Positions 26,210-35,479 of a DNA stretch of 64,000 nt are shown here, piece by piece (positions within the stretch are counted from its first letter, which is position 1; every line of letters begins with the position of its first letter). The DNA lies in NCBI GenBank assembly GCA_029251375.1, contig JAQXDL010000049.1, forward strand, positions 434,001 to 498,000, written 5' to 3'. The notes below the pieces were generated by a model. That model did not search any database. It was not told the DNA's origin and worked only from the letters and a program-made list of their open reading frames with translations. The stretch is from Pseudomonadales bacterium. GTDB lineage: Bacteria > Pseudomonadota > Gammaproteobacteria > Pseudomonadales > Azotimanducaceae. Made by a program: the position numbers and the translations under genes.

Positions 26210-27328
26210 ATGACGGGCTTGCATGGCCGTACCGCATGTTCTTTGGTCATAATGATCCTTGCCCTTGCGGGTTGCAGCTGGATTGATAAATACGACCGTC
26301 GTGATAAATACCTCGAGGCGGAATCGATTCCACCAACACAAATCCCTCCGGAGTTGGATCCACCACCTTTCGAGGCAGCCTTGCCGATACCGCAGGTCGC
26401 GGATGCGAGAGGGCTCGCCGGCAAGAAGTTCGAGATTGGTTTACCGCAAGCTGTTAGCACCAGCTATGGTGTTGAAAAGGTCGTGATTAAAAAATTAGGT
26501 GATTCACGCTGGGTATTCCTTGATGCAACGCCCTCAACGGTTTGGCCGAAGATCGTGCGCTTTTTTGCCTCAACAAATATGGATGTCGCCCTAGCAGATC
26601 CCCGTCGTGGCGTGCTGGAATCTGAATGGATATCAACCAGGGATGATGGCGCAGAAAAAATTGTTGCGAGTATTGCTGAGCAAGATTTCAATCGAGCGAC
26701 TATTGCAAATCGATTTCGAGTATCGATCGAGCCCGGTATCCGCTCAGGTAGCAGTGAGGTTTATCTCGAAACACGCCAACTTAGCTTAGGCGCTGGTAGT
26801 CTTCCTGAAGATGTAAGTTGGGAAGGTAAGTCTGATGATGTTGAGTTGGAAGCAGCGTTGTTGACCAAATTGGCCTACTACCTAGGCGAGAGCATCAGTG
26901 AACCGGTTTTCTCCATCGGTGCAACAGCGTTGCGAGAAGAAAAGGCGCGTCTGATTCCCGATGTTGTCAGCCCCATATTGATCTACAAATTGGAGTTCGA
27001 AAGAGCATGGGCAACGGTTGGTTCAGCGTTAAAAAATGCTCGAATTCCAGTTGAGGATTTAGATCGCACCGCACAGATTTATTACATATATTACGATCCA
27101 TCACGAGTCTTCAAGGAAGAGCCTGGCTTTTTCTCTCGGCTTTTCTCAAAGGAAGAAGACGTACAGGCTTTGGATGATGCACATCGTTACAAAATCTTAT
27201 TGCAGACTCCAGAGGGTGCAACGGGTGTAACCGACGTCAAAGTGACGATTCAAAATAAGAACGGCAATCCAGCTGATGCATTGCTAGCTGAAGGGCTGCT
27301 TCGCGTCATCAAAGAGTCGTCAACTTAG
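26210..27328 (+). CDS. bamC: Outer membrane protein assembly factor BamC
   Basis: 372 residues from ATG 26210, chosen because it yields a 22-residue lipoprotein signal ending LALAGC, with the lipidated cysteine at residue 22. In-frame starts at 26135 and 26180 would give an over-long signal. Mature BamC features follow: the unstructured proline-rich lasso (IPPTQIPPELDPPP), then two helix-grip domains, for example RWVFLDATPSTVWPKIVRFF. BamC is a lipoprotein of the BAM complex. It is in an operon with dapA and the MBL-fold gene 3 bases downstream. Confidence 0.93.
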   Translation: MTGLHGRTACSLVIMILALAGCSWIDKYDRRDKYLEAESIPPTQIPPELDPPPFEAALPIPQVADARGLAGKKFEIGLPQAVSTSYGVEKVVIKKLGDSRWVFLDATPSTVWPKIVRFFASTNMDVALADPRRGVLESEWISTRDDGAEKIVASIAEQDFNRATIANRFRVSIEPGIRSGSSEVYLETRQLSLGAGSLPEDVSWEGKSDDVELEAALLTKLAYYLGESISEPVFSIGATALREEKARLIPDVVSPILIYKLEFERAWATVGSALKNARIPVEDLDRTAQIYYIYYDPSRVFKEEPGFFSRLFSKEEDVQALDDAHRYKILLQTPEGATGVTDVKVTIQNKNGNPADALLAEGLLRVIKESST

Positions 27329-27331
27329 CCG

Positions 27332-28096
27332 ATGCGGTTTGCTTCACTTGGTAGCGGTAGTCAAGGAAATGGAACGCTGATTGATGACGGTGAAACCTGC
27401 GTCTTAGTCGATCTTGGTTTTACGGTTAAAGAAGCGGAGCGCCGTCTTGAACGTTTAGACAAGACGCCTGCCGATATCGATGCCATATTAGTGACGCACG
27501 AACACGGCGATCACGTCAGCGGTGTCGCACCCTTTGCTCGAAAGCACAAACGCCCGGTCTACTTGACGCCCGGTACCTACATTGAGCGAAAAATGGGTGT
27601 GGTGCCGAATATGAAGCAGATTAATTGCCACAAGCCTTTTCGAATTGGAACACTCGGTATCGAGCCTGTGGCTGTACCCCATGACGCGCAAGAGCCTTGT
27701 CAATATGTCGTTTCATCAAACGGGTTCAAAGTAGGGGTACTAACCGACCTAGGTCATATTACCGCTTACGTTGTTCAGCAATATGCGGATTGTCATGGTT
27801 TGTTGTTGGAATGCAATCATGACATGCAAATGCTTGAGCAGGGGCCCTATCCATATCCATTAAAACAGCGCGTTGGCGGGGATCATGGTCATCTAAATAA
27901 CAATCAGGCAGCTGAGCTATTGCAGAAGATCAATCTAGACGGGCTCAGGCATCTTGTTATGTCGCATATCAGCGAAAAGAACAACTCGCCAGAGTTGGCT
28001 GAAAAAGCCCTGCTAGGGGTTTTAGAGCAATGGACCGGGACTTTGTATACCGCGGATCAAGAGTTAGGCTTCGATTGGATCGACCTCACGGGATAG
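27332..28096 (+). CDS. MBL-fold metallohydrolase (YycJ/WalJ-like)
   Basis: 254 residues. The N-terminal FASLGSGSQGNGTLID and the dinuclear zinc motif VTHEHGDHVSG (HxHxDH, residues about 55-60) identify the family. Additional ligands appear in LTDLGHIT, LECNHD and HLVMSHIS. It is soluble and probably a nuclease or cyclic-nucleotide-type hydrolase; WalJ homologues are implicated in DNA repair, but the function here is inferred. The start codon lies 3 bases after bamC, so it belongs to the dapA-bamC transcript. Confidence 0.93.
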   Translation: MRFASLGSGSQGNGTLIDDGETCVLVDLGFTVKEAERRLERLDKTPADIDAILVTHEHGDHVSGVAPFARKHKRPVYLTPGTYIERKMGVVPNMKQINCHKPFRIGTLGIEPVAVPHDAQEPCQYVVSSNGFKVGVLTDLGHITAYVVQQYADCHGLLLECNHDMQMLEQGPYPYPLKQRVGGDHGHLNNNQAAELLQKINLDGLRHLVMSHISEKNNSPELAEKALLGVLEQWTGTLYTADQELGFDWIDLTG

Positions 28097-28255
28097 AGCC
28101 CGCCGAGTTGTTTTTATCGTAGGTGGGATAGCGCGGGTTTGAGACTGAGGTCGCAGCGATAGGTGACCGTGTTTTGCTAAAAAAGATGATCTCTGTGTTG
28201 ACCACTGTTTGGATATACAGTAGTGTATGTCTATCCAGTGAGGAGGTGCTCGACC

Positions 28256-28438
28256 ATGAAAATCACACACATCAAATCAAGTGGTTACTATTCTGACAGC
28301 GAAAATGACGGCATTTGGTTATTGAGTAAAGGTAATAAAGTACTTTACCGGGGCAAGATAAGTCCTTGGCAGTCACCTCGGGTTGTTGCCGCAGCACTTC
28401 GAATGGAAGGTAAGCAAATGTTGAGGGTTGTTGCTTAG
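28256..28438 (+). CDS. Small conserved-looking protein, 60 aa, unknown
   Basis: Starts at ATG 28256 behind a strong GAGGAGG seven bases upstream. The product begins MKITHIKSSGYYSDSENDGI and ends KQMLRVVA; it is soluble, basic and could form a small beta-rich domain. I do not recognise a family. The excellent ribosome-binding site is the main support. A longer in-frame start at 28223 has none. The degenerate 15-bp repeat tract follows directly. Confidence 0.62.
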   Translation: MKITHIKSSGYYSDSENDGIWLLSKGNKVLYRGKISPWQSPRVVAAALRMEGKQMLRVVA

Positions 28439-28479
28439 TTCTCCTTTATCCAAAAATTTGAGGCCTAAGCCTGAATGCT

Positions 28480-28644
28480 AGCGCTTTGAGTGCTAGTAAT
28501 TTGAGTTCTAGAGCTTTTAGTCCTAGAGTTTTTAGGTCCAATGCTCTCAGTTTCAATGCTCTCAGTTTCAATGCGCTTAGTTGCAAAGCTCTTAGTTTCA
28601 GTGCTTAGAGTTTCAGTCCCTTGCAATTCAGAGCTTTGTAACAA
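28480..28644. repeat. Eleven imperfect 15-bp tandem units
   Basis: Units run without gaps, for example agcgctttgagtgct, agagcttttagtcct, aatgctctcagtttc (twice, identical, at 28540 and 28555), aatgcgcttagttgc, aaagctcttagtttc. The plus-strand frame starting at 28480 reads as five-residue periods SALSA-SNLSS-RAFSP-RVFRS, then NALSF-NALSF-NALSC-KALSF, before a stop. That resembles pentapeptide-repeat periodicity, but no start codon opens this frame and two stops interrupt it. Confidence 0.85.
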
Positions 28645-28690
28645 GGATCTTTTAATAAAGAGATTTGTAACAAGGATTTTTAATAAAGAG
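28635..28690. repeat. Two direct copies of a 27-29-bp unit
   Basis: tttgtaacaaggatc-ttttaataaagaga (28635-28663) is followed at once by tttgtaacaaggatt-tttaataaagag (28664-28690). A third partial copy of the AATAAAGAG-like end follows. The remainder of the spacer to 29070 holds only short ATGC-ending repeats near 28806-28850 and no supported gene. Confidence 0.8.
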
Positions 28691-29070
28691 CTTTTTATTA
28701 AGGAGCATCTGACGCAAGGGCTGCTAATTTAAATAAGACGTCTAAAAGTGCATTTCATGCAGGCCCAAATTACGTAAGTGCGGCTTATGTCATTGCAGCG
28801 ACTAAGCAAGGATTATGCAAAGATTATGCAGCCCGAATGCAGCCCTAACAAATCCAATAATGGTTTTTGTCATCAGTACTTCTAGACGGCAACGGCCACA
28901 AGCTGAAGCTAAACACAAGTACACCTCTTAACTCTAAAAATGGAAGCGTACGCAAGAGATTTATCGATGATCAAGTAGGTTATGTCTTTTGACCTGCACT
29001 AATGCAAATTCGCTGTTAAAAAGGTAGTCTACTGCTCAAATTTTCAACCCATGGGTTAGGAATAACTTAG

Positions 29071-29919
29071 ATGAGTGTCAATCCCAATATTATTGATGTA
29101 ACAGTGCAGAACTTTCAGTCAGAAGTGCTGGAGGCATCCCAGCAAAAACCGGTTTTGCTGGAGTTTTATGCTGAGGGTGCCGAACAGAGTGCTGCTTTGA
29201 CCGTTACGCTTCGAAAGTTGGCCGATGAATATCAAGGCAAGTTCTTGCTGGCACGTGTCGACGTCCAACAGAACTCTCAAATCGTGCAGCAATTAGGTGT
29301 CAGAACACTGCCTACGATTAAGGTGATTTTTCAGGGGCAAATGGCCCACGAAATGGAAGGTCAACAGGAAGAGGTTCAGCTCAGAGAGATGCTTGATCAA
29401 CTCACCATGAGCCCGATTGAACAAATTCGAGCGCAAATTACCATGTTGGTAAGTCAGGGTGATAGATCGGCTGCGATCGAAATGTTGCAGCAGGCAATTG
29501 CAGGCGAGCCCGCTAACTATGGATTACACGTTGAGCTGTCAGATTTGCTCATCATGGAGTCTAGAGCGGACGAAGCACGCCAGATTCTTGCTGGGCTGCC
29601 ACCGGAAACAGAAGGTATTGCTAAACCTCAGAATAGACTCAAATTTATTGATAGAGCAGCCGAACTACCTGAGCTTGAGGATCTGCAAAGCAAGGTGTCG
29701 GAACAGGATTTGCAGAGTCAATATGACTTGGCGATTAGATTGATTGTAGATGATCAAATCGAAGCGGCGTTAGAAGCCCTGCTTGTGGTGCTCAAGAAAG
29801 ACAAAGAATTTGAAGATCAAATAGCGCGCAAAACGATGATAGAAGTCTTTGAGTTGTTGGGTAAAGGTGACCCGACAGCAACGGCTTACCGAAGGAAAAT
29901 GTTCGCCTTCCTACACTAG
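29071..29919 (+). CDS. cnoX: Thioredoxin-like co-chaperone CnoX (YbbN)
   Basis: 282 residues. An N-terminal thioredoxin fold (residues 1-110) contains VLLEFYAEGAEQSAALTVTL, where the CxxC active site is replaced by GAEQ, so it cannot act as a dithiol reductase. The cis-proline region TLPTIKVIFQGQ is retained. The C-terminal TPR-like helices (residues 120-280) read IEQIRAQITMLVSQGDRSAA and so on. CnoX protects substrates from aggregation and hands them to GroEL; in E. coli the motif is SxxC, so loss of the redox site is normal for the family. Confidence 0.93.
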   Translation: MSVNPNIIDVTVQNFQSEVLEASQQKPVLLEFYAEGAEQSAALTVTLRKLADEYQGKFLLARVDVQQNSQIVQQLGVRTLPTIKVIFQGQMAHEMEGQQEEVQLREMLDQLTMSPIEQIRAQITMLVSQGDRSAAIEMLQQAIAGEPANYGLHVELSDLLIMESRADEARQILAGLPPETEGIAKPQNRLKFIDRAAELPELEDLQSKVSEQDLQSQYDLAIRLIVDDQIEAALEALLVVLKKDKEFEDQIARKTMIEVFELLGKGDPTATAYRRKMFAFLH

Positions 29920-30024
29920 TACATCGATCGGCAAAAGCCGCAGCAGTCGTTCTTCTTTAGCGTCAAAGACAATGTAAAGGCTGTCGAGTAAACTCGCGTT
30001 AGCCAAAATCGTGAGCAGTGGAAT

Positions 30025-31419
30025 ATGGTTTCTCTCGAACTTATCGGCGTTTTTTTAGTCGGCAGTACAATTTCAGGCCTGCTTGTCTGGTTTTTAACGC
30101 GTCGTAGCCATTTGTTCAAACTCGCATCTGAAGCAGAGCTGTTCCAACGCAAAATTGAGCATTCGCAGCAGCTGCACCAAGCTGCAATGGATGCAAAGCT
30201 CAATGAAATTGAAAGTCTGAATGCGCATTTTCAAGCACAGACTCTGCGTTTGGCTGACACAGAAGATGCCCTTCAGCTAGCCTTGCTGAGTGAAGTCGAG
30301 TTGAAGACGTCGATTGGCGCCCAAGAAAAGCAGCACGAAGAAAAAATCCATCTGCTGGAGCAAGCAAGGTTACAGCTCGGCAATGAGTTTAAGACACTTG
30401 CGGCAGACATCTTTGAGGCCAAGCAGAAAACCTTCAAAGAGCAAAGCCAGACTCAACTCGACGGTGTTTTAAAACCTCTCGGCCAGAAGATTAAGGATTT
30501 TGAGAAGCGGGTTGAAGATCACTACAACAACGAAAGTAAAGAACGCTTTTCACTGGTAAGAGAAGTGAAAAGTCTACAGGAACTCAACGCTCGCATTAGT
30601 AAAGATGCAATTAATCTGACCAATGCGCTTAAAGGCGAAAGTAAGACTCAGGGAACCTGGGGAGAAATCATCCTCGAGCGGGTACTCGAAAAATCGGGAC
30701 TAGTGAAAGGCAGGGAATATGAGATTCAAGTTAACTTAAAAGCCGAAACGGGTCGCCGCTTTCAGCCCGATGTTGTTGTTCACCTTCCAGAAGAGAAGGA
30801 TGTTGTCATAGACGCAAAGGTCTCTCTAACAGCCTATGAGCGTTTTTGTTCGACTGATGATAGTGCTGAGCAGGATTTGAGCCTGAAGCAGCACATCCAA
30901 TCTGTGCGGCAGCACATCAAAACTTTAGGCGACAAGGATTATCAGAATCTTGAAGGTGTGCGCACGCTCGATTTTGTGCTGCTATTTATACCGGTCGAGG
31001 CGGCTTTCTCACTTGCCGTGCAACAAGATGGTGATTTGTTTGCCTCAGCGTTTGAACAAAATATTGTTCTTGTCGCGCCTTCTACTCTGTTGGCCACACT
31101 TCGAACGATTCAAAATATATGGCGCTATGAGCAGCAAAACAAAAATGCACAGGAGATCGCCGAAAAGGCCGGCGCCCTATACGACAAGTTCGTTAATTTT
31201 GTTACCGACCTAGAGGACATAGGTGGTCGGCTAAATTCAGTTCAAGGCGCTTACGATAAAGCCCATAAGAAACTCACTTCTGGTACGGGTAACCTAATTC
31301 GTCGAGCCGAGGGCGTGCGTGAGCTTGGAGCCAAGGTAAGTAAATCGTTGCCGAAGCATCTTGCTGAAACACCTAACGAAAACACGTCAAAAGAACGTCC
31401 AGAAATACCTAAGAAATAG
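30025..31419 (+). CDS. rmuC: DNA recombination protein RmuC
   Basis: 464 residues. One N-terminal membrane helix (residues 3-22) and a long coiled coil (residues 30-190) precede the restriction-endonuclease-like core: GTWGEIILERVLEKSGLVKG, then FQPDVVVHLPEEKDVVIDAK with the conserved D..DAK catalytic residues, and the C-terminal APSTLLATLRTIQNIWRYEQ. RmuC limits recombination at inverted repeats. The product starts MVSLELIGVFLVGS. It is single-gene with a 449-base spacer after it. Confidence 0.95.
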   Translation: MVSLELIGVFLVGSTISGLLVWFLTRRSHLFKLASEAELFQRKIEHSQQLHQAAMDAKLNEIESLNAHFQAQTLRLADTEDALQLALLSEVELKTSIGAQEKQHEEKIHLLEQARLQLGNEFKTLAADIFEAKQKTFKEQSQTQLDGVLKPLGQKIKDFEKRVEDHYNNESKERFSLVREVKSLQELNARISKDAINLTNALKGESKTQGTWGEIILERVLEKSGLVKGREYEIQVNLKAETGRRFQPDVVVHLPEEKDVVIDAKVSLTAYERFCSTDDSAEQDLSLKQHIQSVRQHIKTLGDKDYQNLEGVRTLDFVLLFIPVEAAFSLAVQQDGDLFASAFEQNIVLVAPSTLLATLRTIQNIWRYEQQNKNAQEIAEKAGALYDKFVNFVTDLEDIGGRLNSVQGAYDKAHKKLTSGTGNLIRRAEGVRELGAKVSKSLPKHLAETPNENTSKERPEIPKK

Positions 31420-31630
31420 TTCTTATACAGCAAAAGATTATTCTCTTGACTCCTGAAAGGCTCGGCAAATCGGGGCTTTTAGATGGTATCTGCTCACATA
31501 GCCCTGTTCTATATCGCGGTTTGTTCACAACCTGACCCAAGTTTAAGATTAAGTTAACATCGACCACTAGATGATTTGTAACTGTAAGTAAGCATTGTAA
31601 GCGTATGATATATAACAATATATTACGTAT

Positions 31631-31728
31631 GGTTAAAAATTGACCAATACCTGTTTTGGCAAGATTTGCCTATACATCAGCTAAAACTGAATTTTACCCC
31701 CAAAGTTATCCACAGATTTTGTGGACAA
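31631..31728 (+). promoter_or_regulatory. Composite intergenic element, copy 1: box A, hairpin, inverted DnaA-box-like pair
   Basis: The 449-base spacer 31420-31868 has no supported gene but contains GGTTAAAAATTGACCA (31631-31646; near-palindromic), the hairpin GGCAA-gat-TTGCC (31658-31670), then TTATCCACA (31706-31714) facing tgtggacaa (31720-31728). The same arrangement recurs at 55903-56001. TTATCCACA is the classic high-affinity DnaA box; its role here is unknown. Confidence 0.6.
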
Positions 31729-31868
31729 ACTTGGATGGTTTTTGAAATGCCTAGATTGCTGACGTCGCAAAGGCACTTATGCAAGTCGCGACTAAAGATA
31801 TCGACCCTGCCGGTAGAGTTTAGTAGTGTTCGATCCATAATAATAAACTGAAGTTCGGAGTTCACACT

Positions 31869-32174
31869 TTGTCTGATAACGCGTCTAATAAAACGTCTGA
31901 AAAAGTACCTGAAAAATCAGCTGACACCAGCAATCAATATTGGCAGGCGAATTTACGCCTAATGTATGTGTTGCTAGCGATATGGTTCTTCGTATCGTTC
32001 GTGTGCGGCATACTTATCGTTGATTACCTTGATCAATTTCGATTCTTTGGTTTCAAACTTGGCTTCTGGTTTTCACATCAAGGTTCGATATTATTTTTCA
32101 TTTTGCTCATCTTTATTTATACCTGGCGTATGAATTTGCTCGATAAGCGCTATGGCGTGGATGAGGGCGAATAG
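31869..32174 (+). CDS. DUF4212 protein, small subunit of a sodium/solute symporter
   Basis: 101 residues from a TTG at 31869 with CGGAG eight bases upstream; no in-frame ATG precedes the conserved region. QYWQANLRLMYVLLAIWFFV and the pattern DYLDQF/GFKLGFWFSHQGSI with a second membrane helix IFIYTWRMNLLDKRYGV are the DUF4212 signature. Two membrane helices. The family always accompanies the VC_2705-type symporter, whose gene starts 2 bases downstream. Confidence 0.93.
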   Translation: MSDNASNKTSEKVPEKSADTSNQYWQANLRLMYVLLAIWFFVSFVCGILIVDYLDQFRFFGFKLGFWFSHQGSILFFILLIFIYTWRMNLLDKRYGVDEGE

Positions 32175-32176
32175 AC

Positions 32177-33931
32177 ATGGATATTAGTGCAACCCATTTA
32201 ACCTACATTTTTGTTGGCCTGTCTTTCAGTTTGTACATCGGTATCGCGATCTGGAGCCGCTCGACCTCAACCAGTGAGTTTTATGTTGCCGGTGGGCATG
32301 TGCATCCAATTGCCAACGGCGCTGCGACAGCTGCCGATTGGATGTCTGCTGCTTCTTTCCTCTCGATGGCCGGCATCATTGCCTTCGAAGGTGCTGCTGG
32401 GGCTCGATACCTCATGGGTTGGACCGGTGGTTATGTGTTACTGGCCCTGTGTCTTGCGCCCTATCTTAGAAAGTTCGCCAAATTCACTGTGCCGGATTTT
32501 GTTGGAGAGCGTTACTACTCGCAAGCGGCTCGTTTGGTCGCCGTGGTCTGCGTGATCTTTATTTCCTTCACCTACGTGTCCGGGCAGATGCGCGGCGTTG
32601 GACTGGTTTTCTCTCGATTTCTTGAAGTTGATATCAACACCGGTGTAATAGTGGGTATGACGATTGTATTTTTTTATGCCGTTATGGGCGGTATGAAGGG
32701 CATTACCTACACTCAAGTGGCGCAATACTGTGTGTTGATCTTTGCCTATCTAGTACCGGCGATATTCATGTCTTTAATGCTTACCAACAATCCATTTCCG
32801 ATGTTTGGACTTGGCAGCACTATGGTTGGTGAAGAGGTTTACCTGCTTGATAAACTTGATGGATTGACCACGGAGCTCGGCATGAGCGCATTTACGGACA
32901 CAAACAAATCAACCATTGATATGTTTTTTATTACTGCCGCGTTGATGGCCGGTACGGCCGGCTTACCGCACGTTATTGTGCGTTTTTTTACTGTACCCAA
33001 AGTCAGAGACGCCAGAATCTCTGCGGGCTACGCACTGATATTTATCTCGCTTTTGTACCTTACAGCGCCAGCGGTGGCTGCTTTTGCAAGAATCAATATT
33101 ATCAACAGTGTTGATGGAATGACCTATGTCGACGCGCCAGAGTGGTTTACCAAGTGGGAAACATCAGGTTTGCTAGCATGGCTCGATAAGAATAACGACG
33201 GTGTCGTGCAGTACCGAGGCGGCAATGCACTGCAGCCGACAAAGCCGGCTTTCGGTCCAGGTCGTGAAGATCTCGGTCAACGAGCTTTAGAGAATCTGCC
33301 GACAGCCAACGAAAATGAGCTCTATATCGATCGGGATATCATCGTACTTGCCCATCCGGAAATTGCTCAGCTGCCAAATTGGGTAATTGCATTGGTCGCT
33401 GCAGGCGGACTAGCGGCGGCGCTCTCAACTGCCGCTGGGCTTTTATTAGTGATTTCAACCGCTATATCTCACGACTTACTAAAGAAGACCTTCAGACCAA
33501 ATATCACCGAGCGTCAGGAATTGTTATATGCCCGTTTAGCCGCCGCGGTGGCAATTGGCATTGCTGGCCTGTTTGGTATCTATCCGCCAGGTTTTGTTGC
33601 CGAGGTCGTCGCGTTTGCTTTTGGTTTGGCGGCAGCCAGTTTTTTCCCTGTCATCCTATTAGGTATTTTCTCTAAACGCATGAACAAGGAAGCGGCAATC
33701 GCAGGCATGCTCACGGGGCTGATTTTTACCTTCAGCTACATCGTCTATTTCAAGTTTATTAGCCCTGGCTCGAATAACCCAGAGCATTGGTGGTTTGGCA
33801 TATCACCCGAAGGCATAGGAACCCTGGGTATGATTTTCAATTTTGTTGTGTCATTTGTCGTTATGTCGGTGACGCCGCCGCCACCGCAAGCGGTTCAGGA
33901 TTTGATTGAAAATATACGGGTGCCGAAATAA
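32177..33931 (+). CDS. Sodium:solute symporter, VC_2705 subfamily
   Basis: 584 residues with about 13 membrane helices. SSS-family landmarks: AAGD-like VAGGHVHPIANGAATAADWM, SAASFLSMAGIIAFEGAAG, LPHVIVRFFTVPKVRDAR, and the late VAFAFGLAAASFFPVILLGI. A periplasmic or cytoplasmic insert carries WLDKNNDGVVQYRGG, an EF-hand-like DxNxDG loop that is common in this subfamily. Relatives include acetate and other monocarboxylate symporters; substrate unproven. It is translated together with the DUF4212 subunit. Confidence 0.95.
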   Translation: MDISATHLTYIFVGLSFSLYIGIAIWSRSTSTSEFYVAGGHVHPIANGAATAADWMSAASFLSMAGIIAFEGAAGARYLMGWTGGYVLLALCLAPYLRKFAKFTVPDFVGERYYSQAARLVAVVCVIFISFTYVSGQMRGVGLVFSRFLEVDINTGVIVGMTIVFFYAVMGGMKGITYTQVAQYCVLIFAYLVPAIFMSLMLTNNPFPMFGLGSTMVGEEVYLLDKLDGLTTELGMSAFTDTNKSTIDMFFITAALMAGTAGLPHVIVRFFTVPKVRDARISAGYALIFISLLYLTAPAVAAFARINIINSVDGMTYVDAPEWFTKWETSGLLAWLDKNNDGVVQYRGGNALQPTKPAFGPGREDLGQRALENLPTANENELYIDRDIIVLAHPEIAQLPNWVIALVAAGGLAAALSTAAGLLLVISTAISHDLLKKTFRPNITERQELLYARLAAAVAIGIAGLFGIYPPGFVAEVVAFAFGLAAASFFPVILLGIFSKRMNKEAAIAGMLTGLIFTFSYIVYFKFISPGSNNPEHWWFGISPEGIGTLGMIFNFVVSFVVMSVTPPPPQAVQDLIENIRVPK

Positions 33932-34029
33932 AAGCTCAGTTGCAAAGTCAAATATGCATGTAAACAGTTAGCCCTTATCGGCAAACCTGTTAAAAGGGGG
34001 CGTATCAAACTTATAGGGAGTAACCCAAG

Positions 34030-35403
34030 ATGGCCACTGCTGAAACATTGTTGGCGCGATACAAAGATGATGGTGTGCAACGAGTGAAGCTCGGTGTAAC
34101 CGACATAGATGGCGTTCTGCGAGGCAAATATATCAGTCTTGATAAGTTCGCCTCGATCGCAACTCAGACATCAGGTTTCTGCGATTGTGTGCTTGGCTGG
34201 GACATAGAGGACCAGCTCTATGACAATGCGAAGTTCACCGGTTGGCATACAGCATTTCCCGATGCCCTTTATCGATTGGACTTAAGTTCTGAGCGACGGC
34301 TTGCGGAGGAGGACGGCGTGCCTTACTTCATCGGGGAGTTTGTTGCTGCTGACGGAACCAGTCTGCATAGCATCTGCCCTCGCAGTCGGTTTAGAAATCT
34401 GTTGGCTAAAGCTGATGCAATGGGGTTCTCCGCAAAGATGTCATTTGAATATGAATTCTTTGTCTTTAATGAAACACCCCACAGCGTTCGTGAAAAAAAT
34501 TACCAAGACCTTGAGCCATTGTCGCCAGGTAACTTCGGTTATTCAGTGCTTCGAACGAACACTCACTCGGATCTCTTCAACGGTCTAATGGACTTTTGCA
34601 TCGAGCATGATTTTCCCCTTGAAGCGTTGCACTGCGAAACGGGTCCGGGCGTTTGGGAAGGCGCCATCGCGGTTGATGAGGCACTAGCCGCGGCGGACAA
34701 AGCCGTACTATTCAAAACATTCACAAAAGCTTGGTTTCAAAAACGTGAATTGATAGCGACTTTTATGGCGAAGTGGTCGATGGACTATCCCGGCCAAAGT
34801 GGTCATTGCCATCAATCATTATTCGACAAGTCGACAGGTCAGTCGGTCTTCTATGATAAAAATGATGCGCAGGGTATGAGTCGTATTCAGAAACAGTACG
34901 TCGCCGGATTACAAAAATACCTTCGGCCTCTATTGGCGATTACGTCACCGACGATTAATAGCTACACTCGACTGGTCAAAGGCGCGTGGGCCCCGACAGC
35001 CTCGACCTGGGGCGTTGAAAACAGGACGACCGCGCTGCGCGTGATCCCCGGTTCAGACAAGTCTCAACGGGTTGAGTTCCGCATTGGTTCAGCAGATGCT
35101 AACCCCTATCTGGTTGCTGCTGCGACTTTAGGTGCTGGTTTGCTTGGTATAGAACAAGAGCTTGAGTTAGGTGATCCCGTTGTCGGCAATGCCTATGACA
35201 TTCAGGATAGTTTGCCAGTTGAATGCCAGTTGCCGACCAACCTGCGAGATGCGGCGAGACTATTAGATGCCTCTGAAGCTGGCAGGGAAATTTTTGGTGA
35301 TGCTTTTGTTGAACACTTTGTTGCTAGTCGAGAATGGGAAGTACGAGAATACGAGCGGCATGTGAATGATTGGCAGTTGAAACGATATTTCGAGATTATA
35401 TAG
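34030..35403 (+). CDS. Glutamine-synthetase-family ligase (GlnA-like, PuuA-type)
   Basis: 457 residues behind GGGAG. The GS fold is clear: MSFEYEFFVFNE with metal-binding Glu residues (about residues 138-149), CETGPGVWEGAIAVDEALAA, SGHCHQSLFDKSTGQ with the catalytic-site His, and NRTTALRVIPG followed by the VEFRIGSADANPYL segment. GLNA proteins of this branch ligate glutamate to amines such as putrescine or isopropylamine, rather than making glutamine. A class I amidotransferase gene follows 76 bases downstream, which fits a gamma-glutamyl polyamine-type pathway (inference). Confidence 0.93.
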   Translation: MATAETLLARYKDDGVQRVKLGVTDIDGVLRGKYISLDKFASIATQTSGFCDCVLGWDIEDQLYDNAKFTGWHTAFPDALYRLDLSSERRLAEEDGVPYFIGEFVAADGTSLHSICPRSRFRNLLAKADAMGFSAKMSFEYEFFVFNETPHSVREKNYQDLEPLSPGNFGYSVLRTNTHSDLFNGLMDFCIEHDFPLEALHCETGPGVWEGAIAVDEALAAADKAVLFKTFTKAWFQKRELIATFMAKWSMDYPGQSGHCHQSLFDKSTGQSVFYDKNDAQGMSRIQKQYVAGLQKYLRPLLAITSPTINSYTRLVKGAWAPTASTWGVENRTTALRVIPGSDKSQRVEFRIGSADANPYLVAAATLGAGLLGIEQELELGDPVVGNAYDIQDSLPVECQLPTNLRDAARLLDASEAGREIFGDAFVEHFVASREWEVREYERHVNDWQLKRYFEII

Positions 35404-35479
35404 AATCGCGTCGCGTAGTTACCTTTACTAAACTTAGTAGCGCGATACGACAACACAAGAATGAAAAGAGAAATACATA

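Noticed and set aside
28480-28690. CRISPR array
   Set aside because: Units are contiguous and only 15 or 28 bp, with no unique spacers and no cas genes.
28541-28732. 63-aa frame through the 15-bp repeats
   Set aside because: It exists only because the repeat lacks stops in that frame; there is no ribosome-binding site and the second half is low-complexity Leu/Ile/Lys.
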